Assembly: GCA_017412265.1 (NCBI GenBank)
Contig: JAFPYK010000306.1
Coordinates: 1 to 8,697 of the forward strand
Direction: 5' to 3'
Source: Lachnospiraceae bacterium
GTDB lineage: Bacteria > Bacillota > Clostridia > Lachnospirales > Lachnospiraceae
Length of the DNA stretch: 8,697 nucleotides
The notes beneath the pieces were generated by a model. That model saw only the letters and a list, made by a program, of their open reading frames with translations. It searched no databases and was not told where the DNA came from. Within the stretch, counting starts at the first letter, position 1. Each line of letters opens with the position of its first letter. Shown here piece by piece: positions 1 to 6,702 of this stretch. A program made the position numbers and the translations under genes.

Positions 1-717
1 GAGATCGTCCTGTCTGCTTCCAAGACCCTGAAGGTTGACCCGAGCGCGAACAACGCACCGGATGTCTCCGGCAAGTACACGCTGACCTTAATGGATGAGG
101 AAGGCAACGTCATCGACACGCAGGTGAACCCTGACGGCGACGGCACGAAGGTTGACTTCTCCAAGATTACTTACACCGAGCCCGGCGTCTATACCTACAC
201 CATCACTGAGGAAGGCAATGTGCCCGGCGTTGTGAACGGAACCACCAGCTATACCGTAGTTGTCACTGTCGTGGATAACGGCGACGGCACGATGACTGCC
301 ACGATCACCGAGGGCAGCGCGGTAACTGCATTTGAAAACACCTATAAGACGAATCCTACCGAGATCGTCCTGAGCGCTTCCAAGACTCTGGAAGTCGCGA
401 GCGGCAACAACGCACCGGATGTCTCCGGCCAGTACACGCTGACTCTGAAGGATGCGGAAGGAAATGTCATCGATACGCAGGTGAACCCTGACGGCGACGG
501 CACGAAGGTTGATTTCTCGAAGCTCACCTTTGACAAGCCCGGAACCTATGTCTACACCGTAACCGAGGAAGGCACGGTTGCCGGCGTTACCAACGGAACC
601 ACGGAGTACACCGTGACCGTAACCGTAACCGATGACGGCGAGGGCAATCTGATAGCAGAAGTTACCGGCGGCAGCCAGGTTACGAACTTCGTCAACACCT
701 ACAGCGCTGAGCCTGTG
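1..717 (+). repeat. Two adjacent near-identical pilin-domain repeats
   Basis: Unit 1 (1-360) and unit 2 (from 361) both open with gagatcgtcctg and encode nearly the same domain. Codons 103-165 and 460-522 encode an identical 21-residue stretch (GNVIDTQ to KVDFSK). The DNA over the first 60 of these bases differs at only five positions, all silent third bases. The other six domains of the protein are much more diverged. This points to a relatively recent tandem duplication, kept uniform at the protein level. The first unit starts exactly at base 1, so more copies may lie upstream. Confidence 0.85.
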
Positions 718-3700
718 AAGTACGATCCGCCTGTGCGCAAGGAGTACATCATTCCTGAAGGCCTGACCGGTATCGACATCGAGGACGCGTTCGAGTTCAC
801 GATCGAGGCGACCAGCGGTCCTGACGGCGTTGAGATCCCGATGCCTGAGAACACGACGATCCGCAACAATTCGACCTTCCTGAAGGATGGCGAGGTAGAT
901 ATCTACGAGTTCGGATGGATCACGTTTACGGTACCCGGAACCTACGTCTACACCGTGAAGGAGTCCGGCTCTGTGGACGGTGTTACCAACGATGCTGAGG
1001 CTGAGACGGGCAAGACCATCACGGTGGTTGTGACCGATGACGGCGAGGGACATCTGGTAGCGGAAGTCACGCCGAGCACGACGACCCTGACATTTACCAA
1101 CGAATACGGAGCGGATCCTGTGAAGGCTGCACCTGAGGCTGCGAAGTCCCTGGAGGGCCGCAAGCTCCGCAACGGCGAGTTCACCTTCGAACTGGTGGAT
1201 GAGAACGGCGAAGTGATCGAGACTGTGAAGAACGACGCAGACGGTGCTGTGAAGTTCTCCGAGATCGAGTACACGATGCCCGGAACCTACAAGTACACGA
1301 TCCGTGAGGTTGTAGGCGACAATGAGAAGATCACCTACGATACGGAGACGATCTCTGTAACCGTGACGGTTACCGATAACCAGCACGGCAAGCTGGTGGC
1401 GGAAGTCACCTACGGAGATAAGACCATCTTCGTGAACACCTACACGCCGGATCCGACCGAGGCGAACATCAGTGTCAACAAGGCCCTGACCGGCAGAGAT
1501 CTTGAGGCCGGCGAGTTCACCTTCACGCTGGTCGAGGTTGACGAGAACGGCAACCCGGTCAAGAAGACGGTTGTGACCGAGAAGAAGGCTGACGAGACGA
1601 CCGACAAGAAGGCTGAGGAGACGACCGACGAGAAGGCTCCTGAGATTCAGGATTCGGCTGCAGTCGTAACCGGTACCGGCAAGGCTTTCGTCGAGCTTGA
1701 GACGGTTGGCGAGAAGAAGGTCATCGAGACTCCTGAGACCGAGACTGAGGCCGAGACTGAGGTTGAGACCGAGGCTGAGACCGAGGTACAGACCGAGGCC
1801 GAGACCGAGGCACAGACCGAGGCACAGACCGAGGCTGAGAAGGAGACCGAGGCTGAGACCGAGGTACAGACCGAGGCCGAGACTGAGGCTGAGAAGGAGA
1901 CCGAGGCTGAGACCGAGGTCGAGAAGGAGACTGAGACCGAGAAGGAAACCGAGGCTGAGAAGGAAGTCGAGGAGACCAAGGACGAAGTCATTGCCGACGA
2001 CGAGAAGAAGGCCGAAGAGGAAGAGAAGGCTGCTGAGATCGAGACGGTCGAGCAGGTGCCCGGACTGACCCTGACGGCTACCAACGATGCCGCGGGCCTG
2101 GTCAACTTCGAGACCATCAGCTACGACGAGGCAGGAACCTACTACTACAAGATCACCGAGGATTCCGGTTCTCTCGGCGGTGTGACCTACGATACTTCCG
2201 AGATCATCGTGAAGGTGGTTGTCACCTATGACGATGTCGAGGGTGTCTACATCGCGGAAGTGATTTATCCGGAAGACAAGGAATTCAATAACACCTATGT
2301 ACCGGAACCTGTGAAGGTACAGCCTGAGGCTGACAAGAACCTGACCGGACGCGACCTGAATGAGGGCGAGTTCAGCTTCCAGCTTCTGGATGAGGACGGC
2401 AATGTGGTTGAGACCGTGAAGAATGCAGCCGACGGCAGCATCACCTTCAGCGAGATCACCTATGACAAGACCGGAACCTACAAGTACACGATCGTTGAGG
2501 TCAATGACGGCCTGGGCGGCGTAACGTACGACGAGGGCAAGGTCGAAGTCACCGTTACCGTGACCGATAACTTAAAGGGCAACCTGGTCGCTGAGGTTCT
2601 CTACAGCGCCAAGAAGACCTTTGATAACACTTATGTTCCGGCACCTGTGAAGATTGCTCCGGAGACCAAGAAGACTCTGGAGGGCCGTGACCTGAATGCA
2701 GACGAGTTCAGCTTCTCGCTGCTGGACGGCGACGGCAACCTGGTGGAGAATGTCAAGAACGCAGCGGACGGTACCGTGAAGTTCTCGGATATCACCTTCG
2801 ATAAGGTCGGAACCTACACCTTCACGATCAGTGAGACCATCGGCGAGCTGGGCGGCGTAACCTACGACACGCAGACGATCACCGTAACGGTAACTGTAAC
2901 CGATGATCTGAAGGGCAACCTGGTAGCTGAGATTTCCTACAGCCAGACCGATGGATTTACCAACACCTACGAGGCGGAGGGCGAGTATACTCCTTCCGTG
3001 ACGAAGGCACTCACCGGCAAGGCTCTGGAAGAGGGACAGTTCACCTTCGAGCTGTACGATTCCGAAGGAAACAAGCTGCAGACCAAGACCAACGCAGTGT
3101 CCGGAAAGGTCACCTTCGACGCACTGTCCTTCACGCAGGAGGATGTGGGCAAGACCTTCACCTACACCATCGTTGAGATCGATGATGAGCAGAAGTTCGT
3201 CACCTACGATAAGCATGTGGAAACTCTGACGGTGACCGTGGCCGACAACGGCGACGGAACCCTGGATGTGACCGGCACGTACAGCGGCGGCGGAAGCTTC
3301 AAGAATACGTATCAGCCTCCTACCTACTCGATCAAGGTCGAGAAGAGAACCGTAAGCAAGCCGAAGGACGGCAAGGCTTACAAGGAAGGCGAGACGATCA
3401 AGTATGAGATCGTAGTCACCAACGACGGCGAGGGCACGCTGAAGAACGTGGTTGTCGAGGATGAACTGACAGGCGCGAAGTGGACCATCGCCGAGCTGAA
3501 GCCGGGCGAGAGCAAGACTTACACGACTTCGTATGTGGTCACCAAGGCCGATGCGGAGGCGAAGAAGGTTCTCAACGAGGTAACGGCCAAGGCCGATACC
3601 GAGGATCCGGATAAGCCGTATGTTGAGGACGATGCAAGCGTTGAGGATCCTACGGATGTCGAGAAGGAAACTCCTAAGACCGGCGACGAGTCCAAGATGC

Positions 3701-3786
3701 TTGTATGGGTGATCGTGATGCTGTCCGGCATGTGCGGTCTGGTGGGCATGATGCTTGTCGATGACAAGCGGAAGGTCCGCAGATAA
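1..3786 (+). CDS. Large cell-wall-anchored surface protein with eight pilin isopeptide (FctA/Spy0128-like) domains, 5' partial
   Basis: The frame is open from base 1 with no start in view, so the N-terminus and signal peptide lie upstream; the ATG at 91 is internal to a repeat. The visible 1261 residues contain eight domains of the streptococcal pilin isopeptide type. They begin near residues 1, 121, 243, 377, 489, 774, 886 and 997. Each has a Lys in the first strand (K8, K128, K247, K382, K494, K779, K891, K1002), a Glu in a Y-x-I/V-x-E strand (E70, E189, E321, E436, E720, E833, E945, E1059) and an Asn in a final F-x-N-T/E-Y strand (N113, N232, N367, N479, N764, N876, N988, N1102). In Spy0128 this triad forms a Lys-Asn isopeptide bond catalysed by Glu. 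Domain 5 is interrupted by a Thr/Glu-rich insert (residues 521-688). A DUF11-like domain (about 1109-1215) and a sorting signal follow. Codon use is rich in AAG, GAG and ACC and poor in CGG, as in a well-expressed gene. The likely role is a rigid, protease-resistant surface stalk or adhesin. No sortase gene is in the window. Confidence 0.9.
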   Translation, partial: EIVLSASKTLKVDPSANNAPDVSGKYTLTLMDEEGNVIDTQVNPDGDGTKVDFSKITYTEPGVYTYTITEEGNVPGVVNGTTSYTVVVTVVDNGDGTMTATITEGSAVTAFENTYKTNPTEIVLSASKTLEVASGNNAPDVSGQYTLTLKDAEGNVIDTQVNPDGDGTKVDFSKLTFDKPGTYVYTVTEEGTVAGVTNGTTEYTVTVTVTDDGEGNLIAEVTGGSQVTNFVNTYSAEPVKYDPPVRKEYIIPEGLTGIDIEDAFEFTIEATSGPDGVEIPMPENTTIRNNSTFLKDGEVDIYEFGWITFTVPGTYVYTVKESGSVDGVTNDAEAETGKTITVVVTDDGEGHLVAEVTPSTTTLTFTNEYGADPVKAAPEAAKSLEGRKLRNGEFTFELVDENGEVIETVKNDADGAVKFSEIEYTMPGTYKYTIREVVGDNEKITYDTETISVTVTVTDNQHGKLVAEVTYGDKTIFVNTYTPDPTEANISVNKALTGRDLEAGEFTFTLVEVDENGNPVKKTVVTEKKADETTDKKAEETTDEKAPEIQDSAAVVTGTGKAFVELETVGEKKVIETPETETEAETEVETEAETEVQTEAETEAQTEAQTEAEKETEAETEVQTEAETEAEKETEAETEVEKETETEKETEAEKEVEETKDEVIADDEKKAEEEEKAAEIETVEQVPGLTLTATNDAAGLVNFETISYDEAGTYYYKITEDSGSLGGVTYDTSEIIVKVVVTYDDVEGVYIAEVIYPEDKEFNNTYVPEPVKVQPEADKNLTGRDLNEGEFSFQLLDEDGNVVETVKNAADGSITFSEITYDKTGTYKYTIVEVNDGLGGVTYDEGKVEVTVTVTDNLKGNLVAEVLYSAKKTFDNTYVPAPVKIAPETKKTLEGRDLNADEFSFSLLDGDGNLVENVKNAADGTVKFSDITFDKVGTYTFTISETIGELGGVTYDTQTITVTVTVTDDLKGNLVAEISYSQTDGFTNTYEAEGEYTPSVTKALTGKALEEGQFTFELYDSEGNKLQTKTNAVSGKVTFDALSFTQEDVGKTFTYTIVEIDDEQKFVTYDKHVETLTVTVADNGDGTLDVTGTYSGGGSFKNTYQPPTYSIKVEKRTVSKPKDGKAYKEGETIKYEIVVTNDGEGTLKNVVVEDELTGAKWTIAELKPGESKTYTTSYVVTKADAEAKKVLNEVTAKADTEDPDKPYVEDDASVEDPTDVEKETPKTGDESKMLVWVIVMLSGMCGLVGMMLVDDKRKVRR
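1582..1638 (+). repeat. 24-bp tandem repeat encoding KKA(D/E)ETTD
   Basis: Two 24-bp units (1582-1605 and 1606-1629) differ only at the codon encoding D or E after KKA. A partial third unit encodes EKA. They lie at the start of the insert in pilin domain 5 and add a short charged Lys/Glu/Thr stretch before the main Thr-Glu repeat. Confidence 0.75.
1735..1977 (+). repeat. 12-bp-period TEAE/TEVQ/EKE low-complexity repeat inside pilin domain 5
   Basis: About 81 codons are built from a four-residue unit T-E-(A/V)-(E/Q), interspersed with EKE, encoded as gagacc-gaggcc-type 12-mers. Higher-order copies are visible: bases 1831-1865 recur exactly at 1885-1919 (54 bp apart), and the block starting gaggtacagaccgaggccga at 1783 recurs at 1861. 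This layout is typical of growth by slipped-strand or unequal exchange, so copy number probably varies between strains. The product is strongly acidic with regularly spaced Thr and no aromatic residues, so it is likely extended or disordered. Thr glycosylation is possible but not shown. Confidence 0.85.
3670..3783 (+). other. C-terminal cell-wall sorting signal (TPKTG, membrane segment, basic tail)
   Basis: The last 38 residues give T1224-P-K-T-G-D, a non-canonical LPXTG-type motif with Thr in place of Leu. A 21-residue hydrophobic segment (about 1233-1253) and the basic tail KRKVRR follow. In known sortase substrates cleavage falls between Thr and Gly (here T1227 and G1228), and the protein is then joined to the cell wall or to a pilus backbone. 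The T in the first motif position suggests a lineage-specific sortase, which is not encoded in this window. Confidence 0.85.
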
Positions 3787-3826
3787 TTGAGGACTATTAC
3801 CGAATCATGGATTCTTCCCAAACGGG

Positions 3827-3862
3827 GGGCAGCAGCCATTAAGGCTGCTGCCCTTTCGTTTT
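3827..3862 (+). terminator. Factor-independent terminator of the surface protein gene
   Basis: A perfect 11-bp GC-rich stem (gggcagcagcc, 3827-3837, with ggctgctgccc, 3843-3853) encloses a 5-nt loop (attaa). A T-rich tail, tttcgtttta, follows. It lies 40 nt after the TAA stop. A smaller 5-bp hairpin (gaatc-atg-gattc, 3802-3814) sits just upstream and is probably incidental. Confidence 0.9.
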
Positions 3863-3863
3863 A

Positions 3864-3892
3864 TTGCGGGGGTTCGGGAAATGTTGTATAAT
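3864..3892 (+). promoter_or_regulatory. Sigma-A-type promoter for the lipoprotein gene
   Basis: A perfect -10 hexamer TATAAT (3887-3892) is preceded by ttgcgg (3864-3869; the TTG of the -35 is kept) with an ideal 17-bp spacer. The -35 abuts the T-tail of the previous terminator, so the next gene is an independent transcription unit. The predicted 5' leader of about 60 nt contains a 6-bp hairpin (gccggc at 3908-3913 and 3921-3926), whose role is unknown. Confidence 0.75.
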
Positions 3893-3948
3893 ATGGGCAT
3901 ATGAGGAGCCGGCGCACGGTGCCGGCGGTTCGTGAGAGAGAAGATATC

Positions 3949-3953
3949 GGAGG
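3949..3953 (+). promoter_or_regulatory. Ribosome binding site that fixes the lipoprotein start at 3961
   Basis: ggagg lies 7 nt before the ATG at 3961. An in-frame ATG at 3901 has no Shine-Dalgarno sequence, lies about 9 nt from the -10 box, and would place a basic, non-hydrophobic stretch ahead of the lipoprotein signal. The 3961 start is therefore preferred. Confidence 0.8.
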
Positions 3954-3960
3954 AAATGAA

Positions 3961-5514
3961 ATGAGCAAGAGGAAGTGGATACTGCCTCTGGTGGTGCTCG
4001 CAGTCATTTGCTGTGCCGGCGGATGCAAGATGGAGAGCCCGGAGCCGGAGGGCATCGTGTGGGAGAGAGGAAGGATGCAGATCCCCGAGGAGGGGCTGCG
4101 GCATCTGATGGAGGAGCCCGCGGAGGGGGAGTCTGTCAGGATCGTCTACAAGAATGTGTTCGAAGAGAGTGAGGAAGAGACCTGGGAGGTTATCTTCCGG
4201 GAGGGTGCGTACAGGCTCCGTTTTGATGAGAAGGAGAGTGCATACGCGCATCTGATCTTTGTGGAGGAAGGCGGGTCCGGGGGCCGGCGGTTCCTTGTGC
4301 TGACGGACCGCGAGGAGATGGACTTCCGGACGCTCTGGAGAGAGATGTGGGTCCGGCCGGATCTGCGCGAGAAGCGGATGTTCGTGCTCTGCTGGGACGG
4401 TGAGGTCTCGGAGGTGAACCGGGAGGCGCTGGATACCGTTGCGGAGGAGTACCGGAAGGAGGCGGACATTCTTCTGGGGATCGATGAGCTTGCGCTTGTG
4501 TGGGCCGAGGAGATGAGCGGTTTTCGGGAGGATGAAGAGACTTCGTTCTATCCGGTGTCCGGGGTTCTCGTGGTGAAGGGCACAGAGATGGTATCCGGGG
4601 AAGAGGAGTGGCAGAAGTTTGCGGAGCGAAGCGCGAAGGGGCTGCCTTCGAGGATCACGGTCGTGAGAGTGTCCTCGGACAAGTCGTTTCAGAATGTATT
4701 TGCCATGAAGTCCCAGTTTGTAAGCCAGGTATATTATGCCGGAGAGTTTTATGACTACCGGAATTATAAGGGGGATCAGTCCGGCGAGGATTTCCGGTAC
4801 CTGATCGAGGATGAGCTTGACCGGAATCCGGGCACCTGGGGCTGGTATCTGTGCAGGGAGGAGTATGAGCATCCTTCGACGCATTATTCGAAGGAAATGA
4901 TCGATGCGTTATTCCCGGACCGGCCGATCGAGGAGTTCGAGGATCCGGTCCAGGATGTGTTCTACTATTCGAAGGCGCAGTCGCCTGTGAACGGGAGAAC
5001 CGGTGAACTGTACTGGTTCAAGGATTACGGCGGGGAGTTCGAGTTCTCGCGCAATACCCTGGCATATATGGCCGATGGCGCAAAGGAGCTTGACTGGCTC
5101 TACATCAGCGATCGGGGCCTGATGTGGGGTGAGAATAACGACGGGTCGGTACGGATGCAGCAGAGGATCCAGAAGCGGGCCGAGGGGTTCGTCTGGCACT
5201 GTGAGGAGCAGGAGGAGACCTACCGGTGCCTGAACGCGCTGGATGCGGAGCTTGACGGGCAGAAGGTGATTCTGGGGATCTTGTCGGATGAGCCGTTGGA
5301 GAGCGCGGAGGAGGCCGCCTCCGAGATGTTCGTGCGGCCGGACCGGAGAAATGTGCGGATGCGTGTGGTCTTCTGGCAGTTCTACAACGAGGATGAGAGC
5401 CCGAACGTCCCGGTCTATGCGATGGCGGGCGATCCGGAGAAGATTCCCGCGGAGTTCCGGGCGGAGGCGGACGTGCTGTGGAATATCCGCGAGGAGGCGC
5501 TCGGCTGGGAATGA
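3961..5514 (+). CDS. Predicted lipoprotein of unknown function with an internal duplication (possible DUF4362-like segment)
   Basis: The product is 517 residues. It starts with MSKRK, a hydrophobic core, and ICCAGGC. C22 (after AGG) is the best lipidation candidate, although C17 and C18 make the lipobox ambiguous. It is therefore probably anchored on the outer face of the membrane. The rest is acidic and rich in Glu, Trp and Arg, with no catalytic motif I recognise. Residues about 107-181 and 432-516 are copies of one module. Each contains EM(W/F)VRPD, then R-M-x-V, and ends with a (Y/F)R-x-EAD-(I/V)-L segment and a final Trp. Residues about 199-285 (VVKGTEM to YLIEDE) weakly resemble the DUF4362 style of small lipoprotein domain seen in Firmicutes; this is from memory of the fold pattern and unproven. 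The gene has its own promoter and no obvious partner. Its heavy use of CGG and GGG differs from the upstream surface protein gene. A substrate-binding or envelope-monitoring role is possible but not supported. Confidence 0.85.
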   Translation: MSKRKWILPLVVLAVICCAGGCKMESPEPEGIVWERGRMQIPEEGLRHLMEEPAEGESVRIVYKNVFEESEEETWEVIFREGAYRLRFDEKESAYAHLIFVEEGGSGGRRFLVLTDREEMDFRTLWREMWVRPDLREKRMFVLCWDGEVSEVNREALDTVAEEYRKEADILLGIDELALVWAEEMSGFREDEETSFYPVSGVLVVKGTEMVSGEEEWQKFAERSAKGLPSRITVVRVSSDKSFQNVFAMKSQFVSQVYYAGEFYDYRNYKGDQSGEDFRYLIEDELDRNPGTWGWYLCREEYEHPSTHYSKEMIDALFPDRPIEEFEDPVQDVFYYSKAQSPVNGRTGELYWFKDYGGEFEFSRNTLAYMADGAKELDWLYISDRGLMWGENNDGSVRMQQRIQKRAEGFVWHCEEQEETYRCLNALDAELDGQKVILGILSDEPLESAEEAASEMFVRPDRRNVRMRVVFWQFYNEDESPNVPVYAMAGDPEKIPAEFRAEADVLWNIREEALGWE

Positions 5515-5572
5515 GCCGGTGCCCGGCGGGAAACGAGCCCGGCGGGGAGTGAGCCCGTGCCCGGCGGTGCAT
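5513..5572 (+). repeat. GC-rich imperfect mini-repeat after the lipoprotein stop codon
   Basis: Three consecutive units (5513-5534, 5535-5550, 5551-5572) each start with gagcc and carry a (c)ccggcgg core. A fourth, weaker unit starts with gagaccgcgggg at 5573. The first overlaps the TGA stop. No T-run follows, so it does not look like a standard terminator. The 168-bp gap between genes otherwise holds the promoter and ribosome binding site of the next operon. Confidence 0.55.
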
Positions 5573-5604
5573 GAGACCGCGGGGAAAGTGTCTCACGGAT
5601 GGAT

Positions 5605-5633
5605 TTGACATTTGCAGGGCAGGATTGTACGAT
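5605..5633 (+). promoter_or_regulatory. Promoter for the esterase-kinase operon
   Basis: A consensus -35 TTGACA (5605-5610), an ideal 17-bp spacer and a -10 TACGAT (5628-5633, four of six consensus bases) sit about 50 bp before the esterase start. No operator-like palindrome was recognised across it. Confidence 0.7.
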
Positions 5634-5667
5634 AAATGTATAAGCTGCGTGATGACAATAGAATAAC

Positions 5668-5673
5668 AGGAGG
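5668..5673 (+). promoter_or_regulatory. Ribosome binding site of the esterase gene
   Basis: Full-consensus aggagg lies 9 nt before the ATG at 5683. It supports that start over any in-frame downstream Met. Confidence 0.85.
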
Positions 5674-5682
5674 AGTGGATCG

Positions 5683-6702
5683 ATGGTGAAAAAGGTGATT
5701 CCGGCGCGCGATAAGAATGAGTTCGGGATGGACGGCTTTATCTGGGAGCATTATACGGAGCGGGCGAAGGCGCCCAAGGACCCGAATGTGCCGAAGGGGC
5801 CGGTGGTCTGCGGGATTAATGTGGGTGCGATGCGCTACCCGGATGACGTGCCTTCTTATCCGCTGATTGACCTGGCGAAGGATATCGTGGAGACGGATTA
5901 CCAGAGGGACGGCTATATGTTCCGGCATTACGCCCCGAAGGGGCTTACCGGCCCGGCGCCCTGCATGTTCTATATCCACGGCGGCGGCTGGTGCATGGGC
6001 GCGTTAAAGAGGCTCAACAACATCAACCGGCGGATCGCCGAGGTGATGAACGGCGTGGTGATCTATGTGGATTATACGCTCTCGCCGGAGGCGGTCTTCC
6101 CGACGGCGGTGAACCAGTGCTACGAGGTGCTGAAGGAGGTTCACGAGAATCCGGAGAAGTACGGGGTGGACCCGGAGCGCATCGCGGTGATGGGCGATTC
6201 GGCCGGGGGCAATATCACGGCTTCGGTGGCGATCCTCGACCGGGAGACGCACTATATGGACACGCAGATCCTGTATTATCCGGCGCTGGATTTCTCGGAC
6301 CACAGCTATGACGTGTGGGATTTTGAGGCGTACGGCAAGGACCTGCATCCGCTGGTGGCGGGCAAGACACTGGGACTTTATAAGACCGGGCGCGACTTAA
6401 ACGACGCGTATCTGCGGGATGTAACGCCGGCGGACGACGAGATCGCTTCGCCTCTTCTGTATCACGACTTCAAGGCATTTCCGCCGACGATCATGCTGAC
6501 CGCGGAGTATGATTTCCTGCGCCAGCAGTGCGAGGAGTTCGTGCAGAAGCTGGAGGACGCGGGCGTGAAGGTCGATTATGTGATGTACGAAGGCACCTTC
6601 CACGGCTATCTGGAGAGGCTCGGCTTCTTCTGGCAGTCGGATGACTCGGTGCATTATATCGTAGACAAATGGTATGAATTCTTAAAGGAGGAGGGGAAAT
6701 GA
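5683..6702 (+). CDS. Alpha/beta hydrolase, hormone-sensitive-lipase (HSL) family esterase
   Basis: The 339-residue product is of normal length for HSL-type (alpha/beta hydrolase fold-3) carboxylesterases. These hydrolyse short-chain carboxylic esters. The oxyanion-hole motif HGGGW is at residues 99-103. The nucleophile elbow GDSAGGN is at 171-177, with S173 as nucleophile. The likely acid is D277 (in AEYDFLR) and the likely base is H307 (in GTFHGY). The family's triad is therefore complete in order and spacing. No signal peptide or membrane segment is visible, so a cytoplasmic enzyme is likely. It is the first gene of an operon. Its stop overlaps the start of the kinase gene by 4 nt (ATGA), so translation is probably coupled. 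This pairing suggests that its product may be a polyol or ketose released from an ester, but the acyl substrate is unknown. Peptidase or deacetylase activity within the same fold cannot be excluded. Confidence 0.9.
   Translation: MVKKVIPARDKNEFGMDGFIWEHYTERAKAPKDPNVPKGPVVCGINVGAMRYPDDVPSYPLIDLAKDIVETDYQRDGYMFRHYAPKGLTGPAPCMFYIHGGGWCMGALKRLNNINRRIAEVMNGVVIYVDYTLSPEAVFPTAVNQCYEVLKEVHENPEKYGVDPERIAVMGDSAGGNITASVAILDRETHYMDTQILYYPALDFSDHSYDVWDFEAYGKDLHPLVAGKTLGLYKTGRDLNDAYLRDVTPADDEIASPLLYHDFKAFPPTIMLTAEYDFLRQQCEEFVQKLEDAGVKVDYVMYEGTFHGYLERLGFFWQSDDSVHYIVDKWYEFLKEEGK
6685..6691 (+). promoter_or_regulatory. Ribosome binding site of the kinase gene, inside the esterase 3' end
   Basis: aaggagg, 7 nt before the ATG at 6699, lies within the last codons of the esterase. 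It supports the overlapping ATGA start and separate initiation on the same mRNA. Confidence 0.85.

Noticed and set aside
88..1386. Long antisense open frame (432 codons) across the first pilin domains
   Set aside because: It is a shadow of repeated, GC-rich codons on the + strand. It shows no ribosome binding site, no recognisable domain, and its repeats mirror the domain repeats of the real gene.
1697..2068. Open frame encoding an Arg-Pro-rich repeat protein in the +2 frame over the Thr-Glu repeat
   Set aside because: It is a frame shift of the 12-bp repeat (gag-acc read as aga/ccg). There is no ribosome binding site and the composition follows directly from the repeat.
1647..2117. Antisense Ser-Val-rich open frame resembling a serine-rich surface protein
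   Set aside because: It is the reverse complement of the Thr-Glu repeat. Low complexity explains its openness, and no start signal is seen.
3901..3960. Alternative upstream start for the lipoprotein at 3901
   Set aside because: It lies about 9 nt from the -10 box, has no Shine-Dalgarno sequence, and would bury the lipoprotein signal peptide about 20 residues in.
3805..4884. Antisense open frame (359 codons) opposite the lipoprotein gene
   Set aside because: The + strand frame has a promoter, ribosome binding site and signal peptide. The antisense product is rich in Leu/Pro/His/Arg with no domain, as expected for a GC-rich shadow.
5573..5594. Terminator after the lipoprotein gene (gagac and gtctc pair)
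   Set aside because: The stem is only 5 bp with a 12-nt loop and no T-run follows.
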